Source: Gammaproteobacteria bacterium UBA4421
Lineage (GTDB): Bacteria; Pseudomonadota; Gammaproteobacteria; Pseudomonadales; Azotimanducaceae
Length of the DNA stretch: 64,000 nucleotides
Assembly (NCBI GenBank): GCA_002389675.1
Contig: DGQF01000037.1
Location: 38,545 to 102,544 of the forward strand
Direction of reading: 5' to 3'
A program made the translations under genes and the position numbers. The first letter of the stretch is position 1. The number at the start of each line of letters is the position of its first letter. Below are positions 9,641 through 19,630 of this stretch, in pieces. Under the pieces are notes generated by a model. It searched no databases. It saw nothing but the letters and a program-made list of their open reading frames with translations, and was not told the origin of the DNA.

Positions 9641-10447
9641 GTGACGAAAGACAACACATTGCCGATAGGTGTTTTTGACTCTGGGATGGGGGGACTCACC
9701 GTGCTGGCTGCCCTCAAGCGGGCACTTCCACAGGAAGATTTTTTGTACCTTGGGGATACTGCCCGACTACCCTACGGTACCAAATCCCCAAAGACGGTGC
9801 GCCGTTATGCCGCTCAAGCCACTCAACTATTGGTCGATCAGGGAATCAAGTCTCTGGTCATTGCCTGCAATACAGCCTCCGCCTATGCACTGCAACATCT
9901 CGAGCAGGTATTCGCGCCATTACCGGTTTATGGCGTCGTAGAAGCTGGCGCGCAGGCGGCGGTGACAGCCGCGGGTAGCAGTGGCATTTGGGTAGTTGCC
10001 ACCGAAAGCACAATCGCTTCCGGCGCTTATCAAGGCGCTTTGACATCGCTGGCGCCGCGGCTGGCTGTTTATGGGCGCGCGGCCCCCCTGTGGGTCACGC
10101 TTGCTGAGCAGGGCGGGCAAACGTCTGAATTTGAGGGGGCGGTACTCAGGCATGCATTGGGCGGCTTTGAAGCAAGCGGGGCAAATACGTTATTGCTGGG
10201 TTGCACGCATTTTCCCGTATTTCGCGATGCGCTGGCGGCGTTACTGCCCAGTAAAACAGTCATTGTAGACAGCGCGCAAACCACGGCGCTAGCGGTTGCC
10301 CAGGGTTTAATAAGCGCGCGGTTGAATCGTGCGCACGGTGCTGGCCGTGTCACCTATTTTGCGACAGACGGAGAGACTCGTTTTCGCCGGGTGGGCGGCT
10401 ATTTCTTAGGTGCTGCGATTGATCAGGTTACGTTGGTCGATTTGTAG
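9641..10447 (+). CDS. murI: Glutamate racemase
   Basis: Cofactor-independent racemase supplying D-glutamate for peptidoglycan. The 268-residue protein has FDSGMGG at the N-terminus, GDTARLPYGTKS, the first catalytic cysteine in ACNTAS and the second in LGCTHFP. It starts with GTG at 9641. It follows argG by 92 bases and converges on nth. No feature is unusual. Confidence 0.94.
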   Translation: MTKDNTLPIGVFDSGMGGLTVLAALKRALPQEDFLYLGDTARLPYGTKSPKTVRRYAAQATQLLVDQGIKSLVIACNTASAYALQHLEQVFAPLPVYGVVEAGAQAAVTAAGSSGIWVVATESTIASGAYQGALTSLAPRLAVYGRAAPLWVTLAEQGGQTSEFEGAVLRHALGGFEASGANTLLLGCTHFPVFRDALAALLPSKTVIVDSAQTTALAVAQGLISARLNRAHGAGRVTYFATDGETRFRRVGGYFLGAAIDQVTLVDL

Positions 10448-10466
10448 ATTACGGCTGCACAGCGGG

Positions 10467-11108
10467 TTAATCGCCCACTTCTACTTTGTCTTTAAACTCG
10501 CAAAGATCCTCAATCAAACAAGCGCCGCATCGTGGTTTGCGGGCGACACAAATATAGCGGCCGTGTAAGATCAGCCAGTGGTGGGCGTCTCGGATAAAAG
10601 GCTCAGGTATGACTTTGAGTAATTTTTTCTCAACTTGCATTACGTTGGCGCCAGTGGCCAGTTTTGTGCGGTTGGATACGCGGAAGATATGCGTGTCGAC
10701 AGCCATCGTTGGGTGACCAAATGCAGTATTGAGGACAACGTTGGCTGTCTTGCGGCCTACGCCCGGTAGCGCCTCCAGAGCGGATCTTTCCTGCGGCACC
10801 GCACCGCCGTACTCTTCGTGAAGTATTTGACAGGTTTTGATCACGTTGGCGGCTTTGGTATTAAACAGTCCAATGGTCTTTATATAGTCCTTCAGATTTT
10901 CAACACCAAGGTCGTAGATGGCTTTGGGTGTATTGGCCTTTTCAAAAAGCGGCCCGATGGCCTTGTTGACGCTGACGTCGGTAGCTTGTGCGGAGAGAAT
11001 GACCGCGATCAAGAGTTCAAAAGGCGTGGTGTAGTTGAGTTCGGTGGTGGGATTTGGGTTTTGTTCTCGTAGACGAGTAAAAATTTGGGTGCGTTTTGCG
11101 GTGTTCAT
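10467..11108 (-). CDS. nth: Endonuclease III (DNA glycosylase/AP lyase)
   Basis: Excises oxidised pyrimidines and cuts the abasic site. The helix-hairpin-helix reads LPGVGRKTANVV with the catalytic lysine, the catalytic aspartate lies in VDTHIFRVSNR, and a C-terminal C-x6-C-x2-C-x5-C motif holds the [4Fe-4S] cluster. Length is 213 residues. It sits 6 bases downstream of rnfE, the same rnf-nth arrangement as in E. coli and Pseudomonas, so it is the last gene of the rnf operon. Confidence 0.95.
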   Translation of the reverse strand: MNTAKRTQIFTRLREQNPNPTTELNYTTPFELLIAVILSAQATDVSVNKAIGPLFEKANTPKAIYDLGVENLKDYIKTIGLFNTKAANVIKTCQILHEEYGGAVPQERSALEALPGVGRKTANVVLNTAFGHPTMAVDTHIFRVSNRTKLATGANVMQVEKKLLKVIPEPFIRDAHHWLILHGRYICVARKPRCGACLIEDLCEFKDKVEVGD

Positions 11109-11114
11109 AACTGT

Positions 11115-11783
11115 TTAATCTTGGATTAATGATTGAGACTTTGGGGGTGGTATTTTTTTAAAGCTACGCAAGGTTCTAACACATGCAAATAGAAGTCCTG
11201 CCACGAGAAATGCGCCTGGAGCATATGCGGCCAAAGGTAATAGACCCTGATCCATCAGCTGGATTGTCCAGTTGTTGGCGGTGGGGCCAAAAAGGGTGTG
11301 GGCGCCCGCGAGCAGCGTGCCATAGGCTAATATTTCGCGGACCACACCGAGCGACACCAGCGCCAGAGTGAAACCGCAAGCCGTGCCCAATGCATCGAAG
11401 AAAGTGGCCGTGATGTTTTGTTTGCTCGCAAAGACTTCGGCGCGACCCAGAATCATGCAGTTGGTGACGATGATTTGAACAAATAGTGCAATTTTTATGT
11501 AAAGCGTATAGGCAAATGCTTCTAAAACGAGCGTCGTCATGGTGGTAAAAGTTGCAATAATTAGCACAAAGCAAGGCAGTCGAGCCGCATCGGGAATAAT
11601 TCGTCGTAATGCAGAAATACAGACGTTGCTGCCAATGACCACAAATGTGCTGGCTAGGGCTAAACCGATGGCATTGATTAAGGTAGAACTGACTGCCAAC
11701 AAAGGGCACAGTCCAAGCAACTGTGCCCAAGCCGGATTGCGTTGCAATGCGGCCGTGCTGAAAGTTTGGGCCACGCTATTCAC
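11115..11783 (-). CDS. rnfE: Rnf electron transport complex, subunit E
   Basis: A polytopic inner-membrane protein of about six transmembrane helices, 222 residues, starting with the family pattern of an N-terminal LGLCPLLAVS segment. It is homologous to RnfA and inserts in opposite topology; the pair hold an intramembrane [2Fe-2S] cluster in well-studied Rnf/Nqr complexes. Its start overlaps the end of rnfG by 8 bases, so it is translationally coupled. It is followed by nth. Confidence 0.92.
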   Translation of the reverse strand: MNSVAQTFSTAALQRNPAWAQLLGLCPLLAVSSTLINAIGLALASTFVVIGSNVCISALRRIIPDAARLPCFVLIIATFTTMTTLVLEAFAYTLYIKIALFVQIIVTNCMILGRAEVFASKQNITATFFDALGTACGFTLALVSLGVVREILAYGTLLAGAHTLFGPTANNWTIQLMDQGLLPLAAYAPGAFLVAGLLFACVRTLRSFKKIPPPKSQSLIQD

Positions 11784-12264
11784 AGAAACGCTTAAAGTTT
11801 ACGGAGGCCGCGGTTGCTGCGGCGCGCAACGCGTTGGTGGTGACGGTTGCCCCGCTTACGTTGTCTATATTGGCGTGTGCCAATGGCTCCATGCCGTCGT
11901 TTTTGGTGATCCACTGATCTCTGGTATGGTCAATGAAATCGCCGATACCGGGTGTTTCTCTGTGGTCGGTAACTCGTATGGTCATCGTGTTTTTTTCGCG
12001 CTCCCAAAGTACCAGCCATCCTATATCGCCGGCGTAGCCGTTGGTGGTGATGTGTTGAAATAACCAATTTGCACAGGAGCCGTATATCGGGTTTTCGATA
12101 TTGATGTCTGCCGGTATCGGTGCGCCCAACATTTGCGCCGCAAGCGCTCGGGCGTTGGCCTCGCGGTTCAGTCGTATCGGCTCTGCGGTGAAAATATAGG
12201 TTCCAACGAGCAGGATGCCGCAAAGACCTCCAATCAGGCAAAGTGAAAGCGCGCGTCTAAGCAT
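11776..12264 (-). CDS. rnfG: Rnf electron transport complex, subunit G (short form)
   Basis: A periplasm-facing FMN protein with one N-terminal membrane anchor (about residues 5-27). The covalent flavin site is NVSGATVT near residues 136-142, with the acceptor Thr at about 140. At 162 residues it is clearly shorter than the usual 200-215, but the reading frame is clean from ATG to stop and both anchor and flavin motif remain, so it looks like a compact version, not a pseudogene. It overlaps rnfD and rnfE by 8 bases each. Confidence 0.88.
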   Translation of the reverse strand: MLRRALSLCLIGGLCGILLVGTYIFTAEPIRLNREANARALAAQMLGAPIPADINIENPIYGSCANWLFQHITTNGYAGDIGWLVLWEREKNTMTIRVTDHRETPGIGDFIDHTRDQWITKNDGMEPLAHANIDNVSGATVTTNALRAAATAASVNFKRFCE

Positions 12265-13210
12265 CGGGCTTTGGTGTGGTTGTATGGCGAGTCGCCATGC
12301 GGTTCATCAGTGGTGTCAAGCAATTGGCGAATAGAATTGCAAATGCAATACCGTCTGGAAAAGTCCCGTAGGCGCGTATTAGGTAGGTCATCAAACCTAC
12401 GGTGAATCCAAAAATGATTTGTGGGCGCGCGCCGCGAGGATGTGTCACCGGATCCGTGGCAACAAAAAAAGCCGCTGCGATAAAGCCCCCGCTGGTCCAA
12501 TGGAATACAGCTGACCCTGAACTCATTGAAGAGCCCTGATCGTAACCGAACAATGCGGCAAAACCCACACCTGCCAGCATACTCACCGGTATCCGCCACG
12601 CGAGTAATTTTTTGACCAGTAAAAATAGACCGCCGGCTAAAAAGCTGTAAGCAATGAGTCGCTGGTCTTGAAGATTTGGGGCGAACAAGCTTGTAAATTC
12701 GGTTGTTGTTATCCCTACGCGGTAACGAAAATCAGAAAGTATGGTTGCGCCGGTCAGATGATCTATGCCGCCATCGCTGGAGGCTGGCCAAAGTGCAAGA
12801 TGGCTGGGAAAAGAAACCAGTATCACCGCGTAACCGACCATGGCGGGGTTGAAAATATTCCTGCCCAAGCCGCCGTAGGCGTGCTTAGCCAGGCCGATTG
12901 CTGCCAGCCCAGCCAGGCTTAGAATGCCAAAGTTGGTGAAGGGTGGCAGGCAAATGGCAATCAACCAAGCCGTCACTAAAGTGCTGCCGTCAAACAGATG
13001 GCCAGACCATTTTTTCACTGTGTTTTCGCCGGGAGCGTTGCCTAAGGCCTGTTTAGCAAACACAGCGGCTGCCTCGGTGGCAAGACAAATGATGCTGAGC
13101 AAGGCAACGTTATAAACAATGCCGATTCCCCAGACATAGGTCATGGCGCCCAACCCGGGCAGCAATGCGACGAGGACCCAAGTCATGACGTGGGGTGTCC
13201 TCACGACCAC
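12257..13210 (-). CDS. rnfD: Rnf electron transport complex, subunit D
   Basis: Inner-membrane flavoprotein subunit with about nine transmembrane segments. The 317-residue protein carries the covalent FMN motif as TGAT at 153-156 (usually SGAT) and the conserved GRNIFNPAMVGYA segment. It passes electrons across the membrane toward RnfG, coupled to ion pumping. The start overlaps the end of the rnfB fusion by 10 bases; in standard operons rnfC would lie between the two. Confidence 0.93.
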   Translation of the reverse strand: MVVRTPHVMTWVLVALLPGLGAMTYVWGIGIVYNVALLSIICLATEAAAVFAKQALGNAPGENTVKKWSGHLFDGSTLVTAWLIAICLPPFTNFGILSLAGLAAIGLAKHAYGGLGRNIFNPAMVGYAVILVSFPSHLALWPASSDGGIDHLTGATILSDFRYRVGITTTEFTSLFAPNLQDQRLIAYSFLAGGLFLLVKKLLAWRIPVSMLAGVGFAALFGYDQGSSMSSGSAVFHWTSGGFIAAAFFVATDPVTHPRGARPQIIFGFTVGLMTYLIRAYGTFPDGIAFAILFANCLTPLMNRMATRHTTTPKPDA

Positions 13211-14142
13211 CGTCCTGCATTTTTGAGTCGTTGCTCGCGTTTGCTCAAGGATGTTTGCTCTTCTCTGGCGATGCGCGCCAAGTGGGCGTGGTAGCGATTT
13301 TTGTAGTGCTGTTTGGCTTTATCTTCCAGCTCGAGGGTTGCTTCTATGTCTTTAGCTTCGGCAAAGATATGAGCTAGCGGGATTTGTGAAGGGCAAGCAC
13401 GGTCACACAGGCCACATTCAATGCAATTCATCAAGCCCAAGTGATTGGTAGCAACATGCCTTTGGGATGTATTTAAAGCCTGAAAGAGTTCTTGTGCGGA
13501 CAGGTTGACGGGGCATACGGGGTTACATTGGCCACAATTGATACACCCGTGGGAGACGGTTGTCGGACGTTCAGTAGAGCGCTGATTGTTTGTCGAAAGC
13601 GTTTTTTTGGCTGTCAGCCGTGGCTTTTTGTGTCGAGTGTTGATCGCTCTTTCTGGCGCGGGTAAGAGCGTGATGCAATCGACAGGGCAGGCGGGGATGC
13701 ATAACTCACAGCCAGTGCATTGATCTTTGACCACGGTATGCATGAGATTGCTTGCGCCAACAATGGCGTCAACCGGACAGGGCGGTAAACATAAGGTGCA
13801 CCCGATACATTCATTTTCATTGATGTATGCGACCATTGCGCCGGACGGCTGCGGTGCCAGCGTGGGTTCCGTCTCGCCAATCAATTCGGTCAGGGCGATG
13901 TGAACCTGTTGGCCGCCCGGTGGACACAGATTAAGCGCTGCGTGCTGGTGCACCACGGCTTCTGCGTAGGGTCGGCATCCTGGATAGCCGCATTGTGCAC
14001 ACTGGGTTTGCGGCAATAAAAGGTCGACGGTGTCCACCAGAGCATCTGTTTTGAGCGGGTAAGTCTTCACCAGGCGGGCATAGGCAATTGCAAACATGAG
14101 TAATGCGGCAACCAGTAACAGTGGGGTTATCCATAAGGTCAC
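13201..14142 (-). CDS. rnfB: RnfB fused to the C-terminal ferredoxin domain of RnfC
   Basis: The first about 165 residues are a standard RnfB: one membrane helix (3-24), the C48-C51-C56-C73 [4Fe-4S] motif and two ferredoxin motifs (C112/115/118/122 and C142/145/148/152). A Lys/Thr-rich linker (about 166-195) leads to two further motifs (C200/203/206/210 and C240/243/246/250). The text around these (CINCGQCNPVCPVN, MNCIECGLCDRACPS, followed by a charged helix) matches the ferredoxin tail of RnfC. The NADH/FMN-binding N-terminal part of RnfC is missing and no other rnfC lies in the operon. The frame is uninterrupted, and it overlaps rnfA by 4 bases and rnfD by 10. Five [4Fe-4S] clusters are predicted. 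Confidence 0.9.
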   Translation of the reverse strand: MTLWITPLLLVAALLMFAIAYARLVKTYPLKTDALVDTVDLLLPQTQCAQCGYPGCRPYAEAVVHQHAALNLCPPGGQQVHIALTELIGETEPTLAPQPSGAMVAYINENECIGCTLCLPPCPVDAIVGASNLMHTVVKDQCTGCELCIPACPVDCITLLPAPERAINTRHKKPRLTAKKTLSTNNQRSTERPTTVSHGCINCGQCNPVCPVNLSAQELFQALNTSQRHVATNHLGLMNCIECGLCDRACPSQIPLAHIFAEAKDIEATLELEDKAKQHYKNRYHAHLARIAREEQTSLSKREQRLKNAGRWS

Positions 14143-14717
14143 CCGGCTAATCCTTGAAAACCCATAAACGCCAAGCTCATTAGTCCGGCGGTCACCAGTG
14201 CCAAAGGGGTGCCGCGAAATGCTGCCGGCACGTCGTCATGGTCGATGACCTCGCGTATGGCGCCAAACAGCACCATGACGCCTGTAAATCCGCCGGATGC
14301 ACCCAAACTGAAGATCAATGTTTCTAGTGTGTTTAAATTGGCATTAATTGCCAGCAAGGCAACACCCAAAACAGCACAATTGCTGGTGATCAAAGGTAAA
14401 TAAATACCCAGAAGCTGATGAAGCACTGGAGAGGTGGCCTGCAGATAGTATTTGACTAATTGCACAACGCCTGCGATGACCACTATAAACAGGATGATGC
14501 GCAGATATTCCAGGCCCAATGGCGCTAAAATGCCGTGGTACAAAAGGTGCGCACACAACGCGGAAAAGGACAGGACAAAAGTGGTGGCGATGCCAGTCGC
14601 CAGCGCGGTGTCGTAGCCTTTGGTAATCCCCATAAATGGGCACAAGCCCAAGAACTGAGCCAGCACAAAATTATTCACTAGCAGCGCGCCAATTAGCAGT
14701 AAGGCGAGGTCAGCCAT
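14139..14717 (-). CDS. rnfA: Rnf electron transport complex, subunit A
   Basis: A 192-residue, six-helix inner-membrane protein with the characteristic NNFVLAQFLGLCPFMG N-terminus, including the conserved cysteine that helps hold the intramembrane [2Fe-2S] cluster with RnfE. It is the first gene of the operon rnfA-rnfB/C-rnfD-rnfG-rnfE-nth and starts 15 bases downstream of metG on the same strand, so it may be transcribed from the metG promoter. Confidence 0.95.
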   Translation of the reverse strand: MADLALLLIGALLVNNFVLAQFLGLCPFMGITKGYDTALATGIATTFVLSFSALCAHLLYHGILAPLGLEYLRIILFIVVIAGVVQLVKYYLQATSPVLHQLLGIYLPLITSNCAVLGVALLAINANLNTLETLIFSLGASGGFTGVMVLFGAIREVIDHDDVPAAFRGTPLALVTAGLMSLAFMGFQGLAG

Positions 14718-14732
14718 GCCAAGATGCTCCGG

Positions 14733-16763
14733 TCAGCCGACGTCCATCCCCGGTGTTGCGCCGGTGTCTGGGTTGAGTAAAAACAGGTCGCTGCCGCCAG
14801 GGCCGGCCGCCAGTATCATGCCTTGAGAGACCCCAAAGCGCATGGTGCGTGGGGCAAGATTGGCGACAACAATTGTCAGTCTGCCAATTAGATCTTGGGG
14901 GGCATAAGCTTCGCGAATACCCGAGAAAACCTGCCTTTGGTGATCGCCGACATCGAGTGTCAATTGCAACAATTTGTCTGCTCCTTGAACCTCTTGCGCG
15001 TCGATAATTCTTGCAACTTTCAGTTTGATCTTGTCAAAATCTTCGATGCTGATGGTAGATTCAGTCAACGTCGGCTCAGTTTGTGTGCGGGTTGTCGCGG
15101 GTTGACTCTCTGTTTCCTGACCTGATTTTGCGGAGGCCTCAACCAGCGCGTCAACGGTTTTAATGTCCATGCGGGTGAGCATTGCAGAGAAATTGTTGAT
15201 GCGGTGTGCGCGCAGTGGCGCGCGCACATCCTGCCAGGTGAGTGGCGCGACGTTCAGAAAAGCCTCAGTTTTCTCGGCCATGCTTGGCAAGACAGGCGCA
15301 AGATAGATGGCCAGCGTGCGGAACATATTAATGGCTTGACTGCAAACGAGTTGTAAAAGTTCGCTCTGGTCAGGATCCTTATTGAGCTGCCATGGTGCAT
15401 GCTCGGCGATATATTGATTGGCCAGGTCTGCCAGAGCGGTAACTTCACGCACCGCTTTGCTGGTATCGCCCCGCTCGTAGTGCTCTGCAATGATGTCGGC
15501 TGTGTCTGTGAAGGTGCGCCATAAATCTTGATTGTGAATTGTTTCGGCTAGTTGCCCTTCAAATCGTTTGTTCAAAAAGCCCGCACAGCGGCTTGCGATG
15601 TTGATGACTTTACCGACAAGATCCGAGTTCACCCGTTGTACAAAATCTTCCAGATTGATATCGATGTCATCTGCCGAGCCATTGAGTTTTGTGGCGTAGT
15701 AGTAGCGCAGGTAGTCGGGGCTGAGATAACGTAAGTAGTCTGCCGCGGTGATAAAGGTGCCCCTGGACTTTGACATTTTAGTGCCGTTTACGGTAATGAA
15801 TCCGTGTGTATGTATCCGGGTCGGCGTTCGAAAATCGGCGCCGTCCAGAACAGATGGCCAGAATAAAGCGTGAAAATTGATGATGTCTTTGCCGATGAAA
15901 TGATGCACTTCGCAGTTGCTTTGTGGGTTCCAGAAATCGTCGAAGTTAATATTTCCGTTGCTATCGCAGAAATTCTTAAAACTGGCCATGTAGCCAATCG
16001 GAGCATCCATCCAGACATAAAAATATTTATCTAAAGTGCCTGGGATAAGAAAGCCAAAGTAGGGTGCGTCTCTTGATATGTCCCATGCTTTCAGGCCACC
16101 CTCAAGCCACTCCGAAAGTTTATTAGAAACCTCTTGCTGCAGGGCAGATGATCTGGTCCATGCTTTGAGGTAGTCCGTATATTGTGCGAGGTCAAAAAAA
16201 TAATGTTCTGCTTCACGCAGTTCCGGTTCCGCGCCGGAATAAACAGATCGTGCGTTGCGCAGATCGGTGGCACTGTAGGTCGCTGCGCAGGCTTCACAGT
16301 TGTCACCATATTGATCTTGGGCGCCACATTTTGGGCAGGTGCCGATGACAAAGCGATCTGCGAGAAATAGTTTTTTCTCGGGGTCGTAGAGCTGCTCTAT
16401 GTGTTTGGTGAAAATTAAGCCCCGCTTTTGGAGCCGCTCAAAAATCTGTTCAGCAAAAGCGCGATTTTCGTCTGAGTGGGTGGAATAGTAGTTGTCGTAG
16501 ACGATGTCAAAGCCGTTAAAGTCCCGAAGATGATCCTGGCGCATGCCCTCAATCAATTCTTCCGGCGCAATGCCTGCTGCCTCAGCGCGAATCATGGTTG
16601 CCGTGCCGTGGGTGTCGTCGGCGCACACATAGTAAATTTCGTGGCCGCGCATGCGCTGAAAACGAACCCAAATGTCCGTTTGAATATGCTCCAACATGTG
16701 CCCTAAATGGATGGGGCCATTTGCGTTGGGCAGCGCGCTGGTTGCCAAAATTCTGCGTGCCAT
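14733..16763 (-). CDS. metG: Methionyl-tRNA synthetase
   Basis: Charges tRNA-Met. At 676 residues it is the long bacterial form: catalytic Rossmann domain with HLGH (19-22), a zinc knuckle (CPKC plus CEAC near 145-160), KMSKS near residue 327, an anticodon-binding helical domain and a C-terminal EMAP/Trbp111 tRNA-binding domain (about 570-676). The frame is open for 27 further codons upstream, but that segment lacks homology and family members begin at [12 protein letters not shown], so ATG 16763 is used. It diverges from apbC with 184 bases between starts. Confidence 0.96.
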   Translation of the reverse strand: MARRILATSALPNANGPIHLGHMLEHIQTDIWVRFQRMRGHEIYYVCADDTHGTATMIRAEAAGIAPEELIEGMRQDHLRDFNGFDIVYDNYYSTHSDENRAFAEQIFERLQKRGLIFTKHIEQLYDPEKKLFLADRFVIGTCPKCGAQDQYGDNCEACAATYSATDLRNARSVYSGAEPELREAEHYFFDLAQYTDYLKAWTRSSALQQEVSNKLSEWLEGGLKAWDISRDAPYFGFLIPGTLDKYFYVWMDAPIGYMASFKNFCDSNGNINFDDFWNPQSNCEVHHFIGKDIINFHALFWPSVLDGADFRTPTRIHTHGFITVNGTKMSKSRGTFITAADYLRYLSPDYLRYYYATKLNGSADDIDINLEDFVQRVNSDLVGKVINIASRCAGFLNKRFEGQLAETIHNQDLWRTFTDTADIIAEHYERGDTSKAVREVTALADLANQYIAEHAPWQLNKDPDQSELLQLVCSQAINMFRTLAIYLAPVLPSMAEKTEAFLNVAPLTWQDVRAPLRAHRINNFSAMLTRMDIKTVDALVEASAKSGQETESQPATTRTQTEPTLTESTISIEDFDKIKLKVARIIDAQEVQGADKLLQLTLDVGDHQRQVFSGIREAYAPQDLIGRLTIVVANLAPRTMRFGVSQGMILAAGPGGSDLFLLNPDTGATPGMDVG

Positions 16764-16947
16764 GAGGGTGATTTCTGCCTGTGTGATTAAAAGGAGCAAA
16801 AAGAAGTAACACGCTAGTCTAACCAAAGCGGCTGTCGGCAACAAAGTCTTTCACCGATATGGCTTGATCTTGGCTCTGCAGTGCAGTTTAGATTGAGCTC
16901 AACACAGGCATGCATATACTTACCGCCCTGCAGCGAATCGGAGCATA

Positions 16948-17970
16948 TTGAGTACGATGAAGGTCGAAGAATTTATAGATCCATATCTCGGGAAAAGCTG
17001 GGGCGAGCTGGGTGCCCGAATTTTAACCAGTGGTAAGCGTATATCGGTTACGTTGGGTTATCCGGCTTTGGGATATACACAGCAATTGAGTCGCCAATTG
17101 GCTCAATTTCTCAACAGCGATGACGTCGAGTTGGATGTGCAGTTTAGTGCACCGGCAGGCCCGGGTTTTGAGCAGGTCAAACACATTATCGCAGTGGCGT
17201 CAGGCAAAGGCGGCGTAGGGAAATCCACTACTGCTGTTAATCTGGCATTGGCTTTGGATGCAGAAGGGGCCAAGGTTGGTTTATTGGACGCAGACATCTA
17301 CGGTCCCAGTCAAGGTATGATGTTGGGAGTTGCTGGCGGTAAGCGTCCGGTGGTCAAGGACGGAAAATATTTTGAGCCGATTCGTGCACATGGGCTCAAA
17401 GCCATGTCGATGAGTTTCATGGTGAATGACGATACACCGATGGTTTGGCGCGGCCCCATGGCCAGTGGCGCGCTTCAGCAGATTCTGACCCAAACGCTTT
17501 GGCAGGACCTGGACTATTTGATTGTTGATATGCCGCCGGGCACGGGTGATATTCAACTGACGTTATCTCAGAAAGTGCCGGTGTCGGGAGCGGTGATTGT
17601 GACGACACCTCAAGATATTGCCCTGCTCGATGCGGTCAAAGGGATTGAGATGTTTGCAAAGGTGGATATTCCGGTACTCGGCTTGATTGAAAATATGAGT
17701 GTCCATCGCTGTGCCGAATGTGGGCACGAGAGCCATTTATTTGGACAAGGTGGTGGTAAAACAATAGCGGATCGCCTGCAGGTGCCGCTGCTGGCCGAAT
17801 TGCCCCTAGATCGGTCTATTCGCGAACAAGCTGATGGCGGTATGCCCTCTGTGCGGGCAGCGCCAGACTCAGCCATTAGCGCGATTTATCGTGATGCTGC
17901 GCGTCATTTGACGGCGCGTCTGTGGGGTGCTGAGCAAACTGGTCCAGCCATTTCCATGGCGGATGACTGA
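16948..17970 (+). CDS. apbC: Mrp/ApbC family iron-sulfur cluster carrier ATPase
   Basis: A P-loop ATPase that carries and delivers [4Fe-4S] clusters. The deviant Walker A GKGGVGKST lies near residues 86-94, the switch sequence is VDMPPGTGD, and a CAEC pair near residue 255 probably binds the bridging cluster. A short MIP18-like domain precedes the P-loop. The start is either TTG 16948 (340 residues, CGGAG 4 bases upstream) or ATG 16957; the TTG is kept with moderate certainty. dcd follows 9 bases later. The metG/apbC/dcd neighbourhood is conserved in Pseudomonas. Confidence 0.93.
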   Translation: MSTMKVEEFIDPYLGKSWGELGARILTSGKRISVTLGYPALGYTQQLSRQLAQFLNSDDVELDVQFSAPAGPGFEQVKHIIAVASGKGGVGKSTTAVNLALALDAEGAKVGLLDADIYGPSQGMMLGVAGGKRPVVKDGKYFEPIRAHGLKAMSMSFMVNDDTPMVWRGPMASGALQQILTQTLWQDLDYLIVDMPPGTGDIQLTLSQKVPVSGAVIVTTPQDIALLDAVKGIEMFAKVDIPVLGLIENMSVHRCAECGHESHLFGQGGGKTIADRLQVPLLAELPLDRSIREQADGGMPSVRAAPDSAISAIYRDAARHLTARLWGAEQTGPAISMADD

Positions 17971-17979
17971 GAGGTAATT

Positions 17980-18543
17980 ATGACGATAAAGGCAGATCGC
18001 TGGATTATTGAGCAAGCGGAAAAAGGCATGATTGAACCTTTTGAGGCGGGGCAAGTGCGCCATAGAGGTGACCAAAAAGTTATTTCATATGGTACGTCCA
18101 GCTACGGCTACGACGTTCGCTGTGCGCCACAATTTAAGGTGTTTACGAATATCCATTCCGCCACGGTAGATCCCAAGGCGTTTGATGAGCGCAGTTTTGT
18201 GGATGTGGAAGGTTCATTTTGTATCATCCCTCCAAATTCATTTGCGTTAGCCAGAACGGTTGAATATTTCCGCATTCCCGAAGATGTATTGACCATTTGT
18301 CTGGGCAAGTCGACATATGCCCGCTGTGGCATAATTGTCAATGTGACGCCTTTGGAACCAGAGTGGGAAGGGCATGTCACGCTGGAGTTCTCCAATACAA
18401 CCACGCTGCCGGCAAAAATCTACGCGAATGAAGGTGTTGCCCAAATGCTGTTTTTTCAGTCAGACGAGCGATGCCATACAACCTATAAAGATCGCGGTGG
18501 TAAATATCAGGGTCAAGTGGGCGTGACGCTGCCGCGTCCTTAG
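17980..18543 (+). CDS. dcd: dCTP deaminase
   Basis: Deaminates dCTP to dUTP, the main source of dUMP for thymidylate. The 187-residue trimeric enzyme shows SSYGYDVR, the KSTYARCG loop with the catalytic region, and [12 protein letters not shown], and is nearly identical in length to the E. coli enzyme. ATG 17980 follows GAGAGGTAATT, a good ribosome site. It is probably cotranscribed with apbC and ends 31 bases before the convergent purM. Confidence 0.96.
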   Translation: MTIKADRWIIEQAEKGMIEPFEAGQVRHRGDQKVISYGTSSYGYDVRCAPQFKVFTNIHSATVDPKAFDERSFVDVEGSFCIIPPNSFALARTVEYFRIPEDVLTICLGKSTYARCGIIVNVTPLEPEWEGHVTLEFSNTTTLPAKIYANEGVAQMLFFQSDERCHTTYKDRGGKYQGQVGVTLPRP

Positions 18544-18574
18544 CGCAGCGGCCCTGATGCCGCATGATTGTGCA

Positions 18575-19630
18575 TCACATCAGTAGCAATTCGTTGGGCG
18601 CGGGGGTGTGGGATTTAGAGACAATTTCGCCGATGACCACTGGTTTTTCGCCACTCTCGGCCAATTGGTGCATGGCGGCGTCAGCACTCTCTGCGCTAAC
18701 GATCATCAAAAACCCGATGCCGCAGTTGAAGGTGGTAAGCATCTCTTGATTCGCGATATTGCCGTTTGTCTGCAACCAATTGAATAGTTCGGGCCATTGC
18801 CAGGAATCTCGGTTAATCAATGCGGCATGATCCGGATTTTTGAGGACTCGTGGAACATTTTCGTAAAAGCCGCCCCCGGTGATATGCACCATCGCATTGA
18901 CGTCGACCGTGTCATCCTTTAGCAGGGCCAGTACCGGTTTGACATAAATTCGGGTAGGTGCCAACAACAGGTCTAACAGCCTGTCATCAAGGGGGGGGGA
19001 TTGATGGTCCAGGACCCGCCGAATCAGAGAATAACCGTTGCTGTGCGCGCCTGAGCTCGGGAGGCCGATAATGATGTCACCGACGGTGACGTTGTCGCCT
19101 GAGATAATCTTACTTTTTTCGACGACGCCGACACAGAACCCGGCGAGGTCGTATTCTTCTCCCTGATAAAATCCGGGCATTTCCGCCGTCTCGCCGCCTG
19201 CTAGAGAGCACCCAGCGAGCAGGCATCCGTTTGCAATGCCGTTGATCACCTCTGCCGCGGTGTCCAAATCTAGAGTGCCGGTTGCATAGTAGTCTAAGAA
19301 CAGAAACGGCTCTGCACCTGCAACGAGTACATCATTCACACACATCGCGACAAGATCTTGACCGACACCACTATGTCGCTGATGGTCGATGGCCAGCTTA
19401 AGTTTGGTGCCTACGCCATCTGTACCGGAAACCAGCACGGGTTCACGATAGCCGCTGGGAATTTCCGTCATAGCGGCGAACCCCCCGAGTCCTGTCAACA
19501 TCTCAGGGCGATGAGTGGCTTTGCAGGCGCTACCGATACGTCGCACCAATTCGGCTCCGGCATCAATATCTACGCCGGCCGATTTATAGGTCAGGCCGCC
19601 GGTTGGGTTGGCAGTACGGTCTTTTGACAA
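18575..19630 (-). CDS. purM: Phosphoribosylformylglycinamidine cyclo-ligase
   Basis: Fifth step of purine synthesis, closing the imidazole ring to form AIR with ATP. The 351-residue protein has the family start [23 protein letters not shown], and the glycine-rich GGETAEMPG and ITGGGF segments. The start is set by a strong AGGAG (19639-19643) exactly 8 bases before a TTG at 19630; the ATG further upstream lacks one. purN, its usual partner, is not beside it. The divergent neighbour is a DUF2066 protein, a common pairing in gammaproteobacteria. Confidence 0.95.
   Translation of the reverse strand: MSKDRTANPTGGLTYKSAGVDIDAGAELVRRIGSACKATHRPEMLTGLGGFAAMTEIPSGYREPVLVSGTDGVGTKLKLAIDHQRHSGVGQDLVAMCVNDVLVAGAEPFLFLDYYATGTLDLDTAAEVINGIANGCLLAGCSLAGGETAEMPGFYQGEEYDLAGFCVGVVEKSKIISGDNVTVGDIIIGLPSSGAHSNGYSLIRRVLDHQSPPLDDRLLDLLLAPTRIYVKPVLALLKDDTVDVNAMVHITGGGFYENVPRVLKNPDHAALINRDSWQWPELFNWLQTNGNIANQEMLTTFNCGIGFLMIVSAESADAAMHQLAESGEKPVVIGEIVSKSHTPAPNELLLM

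Noticed and set aside
11539..12063. 174-codon plus-strand frame across rnfE and rnfG
   Set aside because: Antisense to two well-supported, overlapping Rnf genes; no recognised homology.
13201..13620. Separate rnfC gene at the 3' end of rnfB
   Set aside because: The RnfC-like part is in the same frame as RnfB with no stop, start or ribosome site between; it is a fusion and not an independent gene.
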